Shown one piece after another: positions 17,627 through 26,228 of a DNA stretch of 64,000 nucleotides. The stretch covers positions 19,167 through 83,166 of the forward strand of contig NZ_FMIQ01000029.1 of assembly GCF_900095695.1 (NCBI RefSeq), read 5' to 3'. Position 1 is the stretch's first letter; every line of letters begins with the position of its first letter. The DNA comes from Hafnia alvei. GTDB lineage: Bacteria > Pseudomonadota > Gammaproteobacteria > Enterobacterales > Enterobacteriaceae. Position numbers and translations under genes: made by a program. Below the pieces are notes generated by a model. The model had not been told where the DNA came from, made no database searches, and was given only the letters and a program-made list of their open reading frames with translations.

Positions 17627-19093
17627 CTAGACGCCCCATTTAGGGATGGGGTGATCGCCCATCGAGATACAGACGTTCTTCATTTCAGCAAAGACTTCAA
17701 AGCTGTATTCCCCGCCTTCGCGTCCGGTACCCGAGGCTTTGACGCCGCCAAACGGTTGGCGCAGATCGCGTACGTTCTGCGTGTTAACAAACACCATGCC
17801 GGCTTCGATGCTGCGCGCCAGTCGCAGCACTTTGCTGACGTCCTGTGTCCAGATGTAGGAGGCCAATCCGTATTCCACGTCGTTGGCCAAACGCAGGCCT
17901 TCGGCTTCATCTTTGAAGGGCATCAGGCAGGCCACGGGGCCAAATATTTCTTCCTGTGCCACGCGCATACGGTTATCGACATCAGCCAGTACGGTTGGGC
18001 GTAAGAAATTGCCATTTTTAAGCGAGGCGGGTAGATCGCTCGGCTTATCTGGGCCGCCGGCAAGCAGCGTGGCGCCTTCTTCAATGCCTAAGCGGATATA
18101 GCCGGAGACTTTTTCCCAATGCTGGCGGCTGATGAGCGCGCCAACCTGAGTATTGGGATCTTGTGGATCGCCAACGCGTAGGCGGTTAGCGCGTTCGGCA
18201 AAACGTTTAATAAATTCGGGATAGATGCTTTGCTGAATGAAAATGCGTGAGCCCGCGGTGCAGCGTTCGCCGTTAATGGAGAAGATGGTGAATAAAGCCG
18301 CATCCAAGGCGCGTTCGATATCGGCATCTTCAAAAATCAGCACCGGTGATTTGCCGCCGAGCTCCATAGAGTATTTCTTCAAGCCCGCATTTTTCATGAT
18401 GTTGCGACCGGTCGCGGTACCGCCGGTGAAAGAGATTGCGCGTACGTCGTGATGGCGAACCAACGCATCGCCCGCCGTAGCGCCATACCCTTGAACCACG
18501 TTTAGCACGCCCGCAGGAATTCCAGCCTCAAGCGCTAATTCGCCTAGGCGATCGGCGGTCAGGGGGGAAAGCTCGGACATTTTCAACACCGCAGTATTGC
18601 CAAGTGCTAAGCAGGGCGCGACTTTCCATGTTGCGGTCATAAACGGGACGTTCCACGGCGAAACGAGCGCGCAAACACCGACGGGTTGTACGAGGGTGTA
18701 ATTGAGCATTTTGTCGTCGACGGGATAGGTTTTGCCGTTCATCTGCTGACAAATTTCAGAGAAAAACTCAAAGTTATGCGAAGCACGCGGGATCAGCACA
18801 TTTTTCGTTTGATGAATTGGCAGACCGGTATCCGCTGTTTCCATTGCCGCAATTTCTGGGACATTTTCGTCAATCAACTCACCTAAACGACGCATTAAAC
18901 GCGCACGTTCTTTCATCGGCAGATTGGCCCATTTAGGGAATGCCTCTTTCGCGGCAGCCACGGCAAGATTGATTTCGTCTTCGCTGCCAGAGGCGACTTC
19001 CGCTAATACTTCGCCATTAGCCGGATTAGTGGTTTCAAAATACTGTTTGCTGGCAACGTTTTTACCGTTGATCCAATGATTTATTTTTTTCAT
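17627..19093 (-). CDS. hpaE: 5-carboxymethyl-2-hydroxymuconate semialdehyde dehydrogenase
   Basis: NAD-dependent aldehyde dehydrogenase of 488 residues oxidising the ring-cleavage semialdehyde. It shows VSPWNVPFMTATWK, the base Glu in SMELGGKSPV and the catalytic Cys in NGERCTAGSR, with a C-terminal FGGVKASGTGREGG. The start codon overlaps the hpaG2 stop as ATGA, so translation is coupled. Compared with the GabD-like neighbour it has the HpaE signature around HPIPKWGV at the end. Confidence 0.95.
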   Translation of the reverse strand: MKKINHWINGKNVASKQYFETTNPANGEVLAEVASGSEDEINLAVAAAKEAFPKWANLPMKERARLMRRLGELIDENVPEIAAMETADTGLPIHQTKNVLIPRASHNFEFFSEICQQMNGKTYPVDDKMLNYTLVQPVGVCALVSPWNVPFMTATWKVAPCLALGNTAVLKMSELSPLTADRLGELALEAGIPAGVLNVVQGYGATAGDALVRHHDVRAISFTGGTATGRNIMKNAGLKKYSMELGGKSPVLIFEDADIERALDAALFTIFSINGERCTAGSRIFIQQSIYPEFIKRFAERANRLRVGDPQDPNTQVGALISRQHWEKVSGYIRLGIEEGATLLAGGPDKPSDLPASLKNGNFLRPTVLADVDNRMRVAQEEIFGPVACLMPFKDEAEGLRLANDVEYGLASYIWTQDVSKVLRLARSIEAGMVFVNTQNVRDLRQPFGGVKASGTGREGGEYSFEVFAEMKNVCISMGDHPIPKWGV

Positions 19094-19854
19094 CGCAGGC
19101 TTTCCTCATATTCGGCTTGGCTAATAATGCGGTTCATCAGGCGTCCAACGCCTTCAACCTCAACGATAACTTCATCGCCCGGCACCACATCTGACAGACC
19201 TTTTGGCGTGCCGGTAGCGATCATGTCGCCCGGTTGTAACGTCATAAATTCACTTAAATAAGCGATTAGGAATGGGATATCGAAAACAAGGTCAGCGGTG
19301 GTACCGCGCTGGCGTAGCTCACCGTTTACATAGGTGCTGAGCGTTAAATTATGTGGGTCGGGAATGTCTGTTTTATCAACGATCCAAGGGCCGATCGGCG
19401 TTAGCGTGTCGCGGCTTTTTACGCGCAGGTTAGGGCGGTAGTAATTTTCTAAATAATCACGAATAGCGTAATCGTTACACACGGTATAACCGCCAACGTA
19501 GTCCATGGCTTCATCCGGCGTGACCTGAAATGTAGGCTTGCCAATGACTACCACAAGTTCGGCTTCGTAGTGCATGTACTCAATGTTATCGGGGCGAACC
19601 GATATTTGCTGGTGGCCGGTTAAAGAGTTCGGTGCCTTGATAAAAATAAGGGGCTCTTCTGGGGCTTTAAAGGCCAGCTCGGCGGCGTGATCGGCATAGT
19701 TCAGGCCTAACGCGAATAGCGTGCCTTCAACGGGGGGCAACCATTGCACGTCATCAGTCAAAATTTTGCTGCCGTTAGGCAAACAGGCACGGTGCTGCTC
19801 GTCGATAGTGACGTTAAAATCTTGCCCTTGATGGCGAATGCGAGCGTGTTTCAT
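19090..19854 (-). CDS. hpaG2: HpaG C-terminal unit: isomerase/decarboxylase
   Basis: Fumarylacetoacetate-hydrolase-fold enzyme of 254 residues, half of the OPET decarboxylase / HHDD isomerase that is a single fused protein in E. coli. Conserved text includes NYADHAAE, IFIKAPNSLTGH, the metal-binding segment MHYEAELVVVIG and MIATGTPKGL. It overlaps the hpaG1 stop by ATGA. The two halves probably assemble as a heteromeric enzyme. Confidence 0.92.
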   Translation of the reverse strand: MKHARIRHQGQDFNVTIDEQHRACLPNGSKILTDDVQWLPPVEGTLFALGLNYADHAAELAFKAPEEPLIFIKAPNSLTGHQQISVRPDNIEYMHYEAELVVVIGKPTFQVTPDEAMDYVGGYTVCNDYAIRDYLENYYRPNLRVKSRDTLTPIGPWIVDKTDIPDPHNLTLSTYVNGELRQRGTTADLVFDIPFLIAYLSEFMTLQPGDMIATGTPKGLSDVVPGDEVIVEVEGVGRLMNRIISQAEYEESLR

Positions 19855-20495
19855 ACGGTTTCTCCCGTCCTTTTGAGCTGTAGGCGTACGCTGTTTTCAA
19901 GTGTTGGCAGGCCTGCCGCTTTAATGGTGATGCTGTCGCCAGGCTGGATATCAACGCGTTGCTGGGGAGTTCCTAATAAAATGACATCCCCCGGTTGTAG
20001 AGTGGCGAAGTCGCTCAGGGCACTGAGGAGCTCTGCGGCACTGCGGTTCAGGTCTTTGGTTGTCCAGCGGTTGGCTTCTTTCCCATTGATTTCGGTGATG
20101 ATATCTACAGCATCGACATGGGCTAGCGGGGCTAATTCGCCTAACGGGCAGAAGCCGTCGCGGCATTTGGCTTTGATGGCTGGGCGATAAAAGGACTCTT
20201 CCGGCAAACTCACATCGTTAGCCAGCGCATAGCCCGCAATGTAATCTGCGGCATCGGTGGTGGAGACTTTTCGGGCGGTTTTTCCAACGATCAGCGCAAT
20301 AGTGGCTCCGCTTTGTACCCTTTCACCCTGAGGAACAGGAATTGTATCGCCGCCGTGGATAACGGTATTGCGAGGTTTGATAAACCAAACTGGGGTTTTG
20401 GGCGGTGTTTGATAAGGCGGTTGCTGAAATGCATCAAGCCAAGCTTCTGTCTGGCTACGGTGATTGAGCGCAACGGCAAAGATGGTGCCTTTCAT
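19851..20495 (-). CDS. hpaG1: HpaG N-terminal unit: isomerase/decarboxylase
   Basis: First gene of the minus-strand catabolic operon: 214 residues of the same hydrolase fold as hpaG2, with PVWFIKPRNTVIHGGD and LGTPQQRVDIQPGDSI. The metal-site region is less canonical than in hpaG2, as in the N-terminal half of fused HpaG. The start has a GGAG upstream. It faces hpaR across a 353-base AT-rich gap. Confidence 0.91.
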   Translation of the reverse strand: MKGTIFAVALNHRSQTEAWLDAFQQPPYQTPPKTPVWFIKPRNTVIHGGDTIPVPQGERVQSGATIALIVGKTARKVSTTDAADYIAGYALANDVSLPEESFYRPAIKAKCRDGFCPLGELAPLAHVDAVDIITEINGKEANRWTTKDLNRSAAELLSALSDFATLQPGDVILLGTPQQRVDIQPGDSITIKAAGLPTLENSVRLQLKRTGETV

Positions 20496-20848
20496 GAACG
20501 ACTCCTTTGAAAATGGTCGTATCGGTACGAGAAATGGTTTTTATTAATATGTTAATGATCATGTTTTAATCCTTGTTTAACATTTAGGCAATAAAATCAG
20601 CCTGAAGTGTGATCTTAGTAACAATGTTTTTACATTTAAATAAATTATTTTCTTTTAAATCATTTTGTTATGTTTCATATGTGTTTTTAAGCTTGTTTAT
20701 TTGAAACTTAACTGAAACAAATATTTTCTGAATAAATAATTATTTAGTTATTAATGAGTTTCAATTTGATCTCATGATAAGTCCATGTAGAATGCCTAAA
20801 ATGTACCAAGCTTTATTCTTGGTTGGCTTTTCTTAAGAGTGTGAATCT
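20496..20848. promoter_or_regulatory. hpaG-hpaR divergent promoter region
   Basis: AT-rich gap without genes. It should hold the operon promoter, the hpaR promoter and HpaR operators. A candidate palindromic core ATGATCAT lies at 20555-20562, within TTAATATGTTAATGATCATG, close to the hpaG1 side. Assignment to HpaR is inference from its position. Confidence 0.5.
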
Positions 20849-21292
20849 ATGCATGAATCTTTGACTATTGCCCTTCTACAGGCGCGGGAAACCGCGATGG
20901 GTTTTTTCCGCCCCATTTTGAAAAGCCATAACCTCACGGAGCAGCAATGGCGCATTATTCGAGTATTAGCCGTTGATAATTCCATTGATTTTCATGAGCT
21001 TTCTTGCAAAACCTGCATTGTGCGTCCGAGCTTGACCGGTATTTTGACGCGCATGGAAAGAGATGGTCTTATCCTGCGTTTAAAGCCGATAAGCGATCAG
21101 CGTAAGCTGTATGTTTCACTCACTCCTGAAGGTAAAAACCTTTATGAGAAAGCACGCTCGCAGGTTGAAGAGGGATATCAGGCGATTGAACGGGCTTTTT
21201 CAACGGAAAAGATGGTTCAGCTAACCAGCTTACTGGATGAATTAATTGCATTAGGTGATGCGGCCTTGTGCCAAGGCGAGAGTGAAAAATAG
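20849..21292 (+). CDS. hpaR: HpaR, MarR-family repressor of the homoprotocatechuate operon
   Basis: Winged-helix repressor of 147 residues. It contains LTEQQWRIIRVLA, a recognition region CKTCIVRPSLTGILTRMERDGL and the wing PISDQRKLYVSLTPEGK. In E. coli HpaR represses the meta-cleavage operon until a pathway aromatic binds. Its divergent placement from hpaG1 is the conserved arrangement. Confidence 0.93.
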   Translation: MHESLTIALLQARETAMGFFRPILKSHNLTEQQWRIIRVLAVDNSIDFHELSCKTCIVRPSLTGILTRMERDGLILRLKPISDQRKLYVSLTPEGKNLYEKARSQVEEGYQAIERAFSTEKMVQLTSLLDELIALGDAALCQGESEK

Positions 21293-21568
21293 GCTGACAT
21301 GCCTATATTTTTTTGCGTTTAAAAACTTATTATATTCTATACATAAAGTGCGTATTTTTATTCCCATGTCTAAAATACCATCTGTATTGGCACAGCTAAT
21401 TGTTTATTCGATGTATTTTAGATGAGCAATTTGTGCTGAATTTATATTGCGATAAATAATGGTAATGTTTATAGGTTAATATTTACACCTAAGCACAAAT
21501 TGAAAAATGTCACTGACAAAGCATTGTTAAATTGATAGGACTGCAGAATAAATAGATCTTAAAATGCT
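21293..21568. other. Gap with an 11-bp inverted repeat
   Basis: No gene. CAATTTGTGCT at 21427-21437 and its exact reverse complement AGCACAAATTG at 21492-21502 are 54 bases apart. This could be a looped operator or an RNA stem in the leader of the next gene. No known motif fits. Confidence 0.4.
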
Positions 21569-22219
21569 ATGAATATTCCTATGAATATAAATAAAACACT
21601 TTCACCTGCTACGGCAGTTCTCGCTATCATTGCTGTTACATTTCCTTTCCTTGCTGTGTTTAAACTTCCCCTAGCTCATGGTGTGGTGGTGCAGGTTATT
21701 GAAGATGTGCAATCAGCGTGGTTACTTTTTGGAGCGTTCTTTACATGGTTTTATATGAAACCTTTAACGCTTGCTCCACGGCAAAAAGCCTTCTGGTGCT
21801 GGGCTACGGTGTGGTGGGTAGTGCTGTTTGGCCGAGGCATTAGCTGGGGTAGGGATTTTTTCCCAGAGACACCTAAAATTTATTTTAGAATAATTTCCGT
21901 CATTTTAATTGGCACTTTATTGCTGATGCTATTATTACCTGCATTACGAAAAGAAATTGCCGAAAGAATAAAACATCAAAGTATTCCATTATGGACTGTA
22001 TTGTTGATGGTAGTGTGTTTTCTTATTTCAGATACGATTGAGCATCATAGATTATTAGCACCTCTATTTATTAGAGATAGCCATTACCAGGATTTACTTG
22101 AGGAACTTTACGAACTTCCATTTATGCTGTGTTTGTTTGATATATCTCTGGGCATAATGCGTTCGGATAAGAAAATGCTTAACCAAGAAAATATAGCGAT
22201 GATTGAATCGTATTATTAA
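21569..22219 (+). CDS. Hypothetical polytopic membrane protein
   Basis: A 216-residue protein I do not recognise. There are about five hydrophobic stretches (near residues 12-35, 47-62, 78-92, 104-125 and 140-160), then an acidic, His-bearing segment SDTIEHHR and a C-terminal tail. Two start codons four residues apart (21569, 21581) are possible, neither with a good ribosome site. Base composition is AT-richer than the hpa cluster. No neighbour suggests a role. Confidence 0.65.
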   Translation: MNIPMNINKTLSPATAVLAIIAVTFPFLAVFKLPLAHGVVVQVIEDVQSAWLLFGAFFTWFYMKPLTLAPRQKAFWCWATVWWVVLFGRGISWGRDFFPETPKIYFRIISVILIGTLLLMLLLPALRKEIAERIKHQSIPLWTVLLMVVCFLISDTIEHHRLLAPLFIRDSHYQDLLEELYELPFMLCLFDISLGIMRSDKKMLNQENIAMIESYY

Positions 22220-22678
22220 AGTCATTTTTGCTCTTAAAATAAGTTCTCCATGAATGCACGTTGAAGATCCCCGCGTGCATATTTGCTTATCATAAACCGC
22301 TAATTGTGATTGTTAACGATCTTGCGTACAGGTCGAATTATTTTTTCGATACATACTCACGCCAGAAATTATTTCTATGGGTATGATTATTTTTCAAGGA
22401 AAAATGTGGTTTTGTTTCGTTGATTTTATTGTCTTTTTTTTCTTTTGAGAAAATTCTTGTGATAGTGCTTGCGTAAAACTACCAAACATGCGTTAATGCT
22501 CTCGGTTTGTAATGCAGAACCAGTATGAAAGACATTTTAGTAAAGCAGTTCTTTGTTTAGCGATGTGTATCACTTCGCTCATGAATTTCCTTCTTTAGTG
22601 CTCCCGTACGTCCTCTGATAGAACAGACCTTTTTCGCCCGAGAGCGGCGACTCTACTTTAAATATATTAGGAAATATC
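22220..22678 (+). promoter_or_regulatory. Long leader and promoter region of the cold shock gene
   Basis: Holds a hairpin ATGCACG/CGTGCAT at 22254-22280 that may end the preceding transcript. A long untranslated leader before the csp gene follows. Shortly before the ribosome site is CGCCCGAGAGCGGCG, positioned like the conserved GCCGAAAGGC upstream box of E. coli cspA-type leaders. Long structured leaders in this family act in thermosensing and mRNA stability. Confidence 0.5.
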
Positions 22679-22891
22679 ATGTCTGATAAAATGACTGGCT
22701 TAGTAAAATGGTTTGACGCTGGTAAAGGTTTCGGCTTCATCACTCCAGACAACGGCAGCAAAGACATCTTCGTTCACTTCTCTGCAATCCAGAGCACCGC
22801 ATTCAAAACTCTGGACGAAGGCCAGCGTGTTGAGTTCACTGTTGAAAATGGCCAGAAAGGTCCTTCAGCAGCTAACGTTGTAGCTCTGTAA
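22679..22891 (+). CDS. CspA-family cold shock protein
   Basis: Single OB-fold nucleic-acid chaperone of 70 residues. RNP1 (KGFGFI, residues 16-21) and RNP2 (IFVHF, about 30-34) are both intact, and it ends [10 protein letters not shown]. The N-terminus [12 protein letters not shown] is closest to CspA/CspB/CspG rather than CspC/E. AGGAAA precedes the ATG. The long leader supports cold inducibility. I leave the symbol blank because paralogues cannot be told apart safely. Confidence 0.93.
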   Translation: MSDKMTGLVKWFDAGKGFGFITPDNGSKDIFVHFSAIQSTAFKTLDEGQRVEFTVENGQKGPSAANVVAL

Positions 22892-22966
22892 TATTGCTTT
22901 TAAGTGACCACCAGAGTTTGCAAATTTGGGTAATCCTAAGTTGCTAAACCGGTAATCATTTAATTA

Positions 22967-23002
22967 AAACGGGTCCTGTTTATTCAGGACCCGTTTTATT
23001 TT
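22967..23002 (+). terminator. Intrinsic terminator of the cold shock gene
   Basis: AACGGGTCCTG and CAGGACCCGTT form an eleven-pair stem around TTTATT, followed by TTATTTTG. It is well placed about 75 bases after the stop. Confidence 0.9.
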
Positions 23003-23226
23003 GTCTGGTTGTGTATTCTCAACGTTAATATTTGTAAATCTAGTATCATTCTGAAAATTAAGACAGATAAGATAAATCTGCTGTGCGAATAAAATAAAAT
23101 TTATTAAGTTTTATTTTTGCTGCAACTTAATCAAATGCAGTGAGTCAAACACTATATGTACCGCTATAGATAAATTCTTCTTTATGCGATACGCAAACTG
23201 CTATGTATAAAGAAAGAAGGTCTATT

Positions 23227-24147
23227 GTGAAACACTCTGGTTTTTCAACAAGCTTGCTGCACCCGCGCCATTGGCCGCTGTGGTTTGGGCTAGGTTTGTT
23301 ATATTTATTAGTTCAACTACCTTACCCTATCATTCGCCGTCTTGGCGGAGCGATGGGGCGTATCTCCAAACGTTTCCTAAAACGCCGTGTTACGATTGCA
23401 CGACGTAATCTCGAACTGTGCTTCCCTGAACTGTTACCTGAAGAGCTAGACGCTCGCGTGACGGATAATTTTACGTCTTTAGGCATCGGGCTGCTAGAAA
23501 CCGGAATGGCGTGGTTTTGGTCTGATGCGCGCATCAAGAAGTGGTTTGATGTGAGCGGAATTGAGAACCTTAATGCAGCCTTAGCGGAAAACCGTGGCGT
23601 GATGGTGATTGGCGTACACTTTATGTCGCTTGAGTTGGGCGGACGCGTAATGGGGCTTTGTCGCCCTATGATGGCAATGTATCGCAAACACAACAATAAA
23701 GTGATGGAGTATGTTCAAACCCGTGGACGTTCTCGTTCGAATAAAGCGATGATTGATCGTCGTAATCTGCGTGGTATGGTGCATGCGCTTAAAGCCGGTG
23801 AGGCTGTGTGGTTTGCCCCAGACCAAGATTTTGGGCCGAAGGGAAGTTCGTTTGCTCCATTCTTTGCAGTTAAAAAAGCGGCTACCACAAACGGCACCTT
23901 TACTATCGCTAAACTGGCTAAGCCTGTTCTACTGACAACGGTGTTGATCCGTAAGCCAGACGGCAGCGGCTATCACCTTATTATTCAGCCCGGCCTGAAA
24001 GATTATCCTTACGATAATGAACAGGCAGCCGCTGAATTTATTAATAGCGTGATTGAGAAAGAAATTTTGCGCGCGCCAGAACAATATTTATGGCTGCATC
24101 GCCGATTTAAAACACGGCCTGTTGGAGACACTTCTCTCTACGCCTAA
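23227..24147 (+). CDS. lpxP: Kdo2-lipid IVA palmitoleoyltransferase, LpxP type
   Basis: Lipid A late acyltransferase, 306 residues from the GTG at 23227, which has AAGG upstream and gives exactly the E. coli LpxP length; an upstream ATG at 23203 has no ribosome site. One N-terminal membrane helix is followed by the catalytic HX4E motif (His131, Glu136 in VHFMSLELGG). APDQDFGPKGSSFAPFF and the end RFKTRPVGDTSLYA follow LpxP more than LpxL. In E. coli LpxP adds palmitoleate to lipid A in the cold, which fits its place next to a cold shock gene. Confidence 0.9.
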   Translation: MKHSGFSTSLLHPRHWPLWFGLGLLYLLVQLPYPIIRRLGGAMGRISKRFLKRRVTIARRNLELCFPELLPEELDARVTDNFTSLGIGLLETGMAWFWSDARIKKWFDVSGIENLNAALAENRGVMVIGVHFMSLELGGRVMGLCRPMMAMYRKHNNKVMEYVQTRGRSRSNKAMIDRRNLRGMVHALKAGEAVWFAPDQDFGPKGSSFAPFFAVKKAATTNGTFTIAKLAKPVLLTTVLIRKPDGSGYHLIIQPGLKDYPYDNEQAAAEFINSVIEKEILRAPEQYLWLHRRFKTRPVGDTSLYA

Positions 24148-24300
24148 TTAGCTCATAAATTATTTTAATTAAATACTAAACCCCGAACCATTTCTTAAGC
24201 GAATGTTCGGGGTTTGCGCTATTCTAAGCCCCGAATTTTTAAGTCTGATAATTTCAGTGCTTAGTGAGCGAAAAGAAAAATGACGAGAGAGGCGAGTACC

Positions 24301-24975
24301 ATGAAGTACAGTTGGGTTCTTTTTGATGCTGATGAGACGTTATTCCGTTTTGATGCTTTTCAAGGTTTAAAGCTGATGTTCTCTCGTTTTAACGTTGATT
24401 TTACCGATCAGGATTACGCAGAGTATCAGGCGGTTAACCAGCCACTGTGGGTGGATTATCAAGATGGCCGAATCAACGCACAACAGCTACAGATCACGCG
24501 TTTCGAGCTTTGGGCTCAACGCTTAGGAGTGACCGCTTGCCAAATCAATAACGCCTTTCTGCAGGCGATGGCTGATATATGCGATGTGCTACCTGGAGCC
24601 AGAGAGTTAGTGAATGCGCTGAGCGGTAAGGCCAATATGGGTATTATTACCAATGGTTTTACTCAGCTGCAAACGGTGCGTTTGGAACGAACAGGGATGA
24701 AGGATGCATTTTCTACGTTGGTGATTTCTGAGCAAGTTGGGATTGCTAAACCAGACGTTGGGATCTTTGAATATGCGTTCTCACAGATGAATCATCCGCC
24801 CAAAGAGCGCATTTTAATGGTGGGTGATAACCCTCACTCAGATATCTTGGGCGGTATCAATGCAGGCATCGATACCTGCTGGCTAAATACGACCGGTGCG
24901 GCTTTGCCAGACGGTATTTCGCCAAGCTATCAAGTGAGCTCGTTAAACGAGTTACAGAAAATATTGTTAGCTTAA
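24301..24975 (+). CDS. yjjG: Nucleoside 5'-monophosphatase YjjG (HAD family)
   Basis: HAD-like phosphatase of 224 residues from the ATG at 24301 with GAGG before it. Motif I is FDADETL (nucleophile Asp9, Asp11), motif II is IITNGF, the Lys is in GIAKPDVGIF and motif III is MVGDNPHSDILGG. E. coli YjjG removes phosphate from dUMP and non-canonical pyrimidine nucleotides, keeping them out of DNA. Alignment with it is good along the whole length. Confidence 0.93.
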   Translation: MKYSWVLFDADETLFRFDAFQGLKLMFSRFNVDFTDQDYAEYQAVNQPLWVDYQDGRINAQQLQITRFELWAQRLGVTACQINNAFLQAMADICDVLPGARELVNALSGKANMGIITNGFTQLQTVRLERTGMKDAFSTLVISEQVGIAKPDVGIFEYAFSQMNHPPKERILMVGDNPHSDILGGINAGIDTCWLNTTGAALPDGISPSYQVSSLNELQKILLA

Positions 24976-24982
24976 CGCAGCT

Positions 24983-25148
24983 AAAAAAATCCCCTCAGTT
25001 GGTAACACCATTCACTTAAGCGTGATTTTAGGGGAAGTACACCGATGGGGTCGTAGCAGCTTTAGCTGCCGGAGCGCCCCGCGGTGTGCTAGCCCCGTGT
25101 ATCTCGATCTCTTAAACGAACGGCGTTATCTCAGTTGGGGATTTTTTT
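24983..25148. repeat. 166-bp structured element with 27-base imperfect terminal inverted repeats
   Basis: The left end AAAAAAATCCCC followed eight bases later by TAACACC is mirrored on the right by GGCGTTA and GGGGATTTTTTT, so both ends are 27 bases. Inside is a nested stem: ACACCG (25039-25044) with CGGTGT (25082-25087), GGGG with CCCC, and AGCAGC-TTTA-GCTGC. The right end could itself be a rho-independent terminator for yjjG. An open frame of 57 codons from the GTG at 25022 crosses it but lacks a ribosome site. It may be a mobile palindromic repeat or a non-coding RNA gene; I do not recognise it. Confidence 0.7.
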
Positions 25149-25174
25149 GGCTAAGAGTAAATCTAGGAATTCAT

Positions 25175-25306
25175 TTACCAATACATTTTAGTTAGCAAAA
25201 CGCAGGCGATAACACCGAGCGCGGCTACGCCCCAGCAAAAGCGTAAAACAAGCGTATCGATAGTTGATTTATTGTCTGAGATATAATTTTTTACAGTCGT
25301 AGTCAT
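25175..25306 (-). CDS. Small single-pass membrane protein, 43 residues
   Basis: Translated by eye from the minus strand: the ATG at 25306 has AAGG eight bases upstream, and TAA is at 25175. The product begins MTTTVKNYISDNKSTIDTL, continues with a hydrophobic helix (WGVAALGVIACVLL) and ends TKMYW. One helix with a charged N-terminal side is typical of enterobacterial small membrane proteins. No match is recalled. The clean start and composition make it likely to be expressed. Confidence 0.6.
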   Translation of the reverse strand: MTTTVKNYISDNKSTIDTLVLRFCWGVAALGVIACVLLTKMYW

Positions 25307-25471
25307 GAGATTTGCCTTGAAATATGAATCGGTATGGATCCTTTTTATACTTCAAAACGGTGTTTCATTGTGACGCTGTTCACGTTACGTTGGATAAATC
25401 ATACAAATGATGCATTTATAGACAATGGATGCATCATTTCGCACTTATGGCTAATTGAGTTTCTAGGCTGT

Positions 25472-26073
25472 TTAAAGATTGATGCCGGCAAATGACATAA
25501 ACCCAAGTGACATTAAACCTGCCGTGCAAAATACTGCACCTAATCCACGCATTCCTTCGGGTATATTTGAGTACTTCATTTTTTCCCGCAGACCCGCCAT
25601 CGCGACAATCGCAAGTAGCCAGCCAAGCCCACATCCCGTGCCATATACAAATGACTCGGTGAAGTTATATTCGCGCTGAACCATAAATATGGTTGCACCA
25701 AATATTGCGCAGTGAATGGTTAAAAGCGGTAGAAACACACCCAGCGAATGGTGTAGTGCAGGTAAGAAGCGATCCAATATCATTTCTAATATTTGCACCA
25801 GTGCGGCAAGAACGCCGATAAAGGTAATAAAGTCGAGGAAGCTTAAATCAAGGCCTTCAATTAAAGCGCCGTCTTTGAGTAGATAGTTATAGATGAGATT
25901 ATTTAACGGTGTAGCAACGGCTAATAATACGGTAACGGTGAGCCCAAGCCCAAATGCCGTTTCGATTTTTTTTGAGACAGCCAAAAACGTACACATGCCT
26001 AAGAAGAAATTTAGGGCCATGTTTTCGACAAAGACAGCGCGAAAAAAATATTTAGGTATTGCTCAAGCATCAT
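25472..26073 (-). pseudogene. nqrE: nqrE-like gene (Na+-NADH:quinone reductase subunit E) with an apparent N-terminal frameshift
   Basis: From 26020 down the frame gives 182 residues of Nqr[38 protein letters not shown] and the ending [10 protein letters not shown], with six membrane helices. Family members have about 16 further residues. These are encoded just upstream (the ATG pair at 26073/26070 with GGAAAA gives [10 protein letters not shown], then RAVFVEN) but in another frame. The shift is at a run of seven A on the plus strand (T on the coding strand); eight would restore the frame. No other nqr gene is near. The short form from 26020 could still be made but would lose part of helix 1. 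Confidence 0.75.
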
Positions 26074-26156
26074 GCTTTTCCATAAGCGTCAATCAATTTA
26101 ATATCCGAAATAATAGATTAACAATCAGGAAAAACCGAGTATTGAGCACGATCAGT

Positions 26157-26211
26157 TTTCAATCACAAACCATTCATAGAACAGATGTTTATGATGAATT
26201 TGTGATTGAAA
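26157..26211. repeat. 13-bp perfect inverted repeat between nqrE and an acetyltransferase
   Basis: TTTCAATCACAAA at 26157-26169 and TTTGTGATTGAAA at 26199-26211 can form a long stem with a 29-base loop. No T run follows on either side. It lies 17 bases beyond the stop of the acetyltransferase gene. Confidence 0.6.
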
Positions 26212-26228
26212 TAGGGTTTAGTGGGAAA

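Noticed and set aside
19090..20495. hpaG as a broken gene
   Set aside because: Both halves have their own start codons and sites, and overlap neatly by ATGA; separate subunits are a known arrangement.
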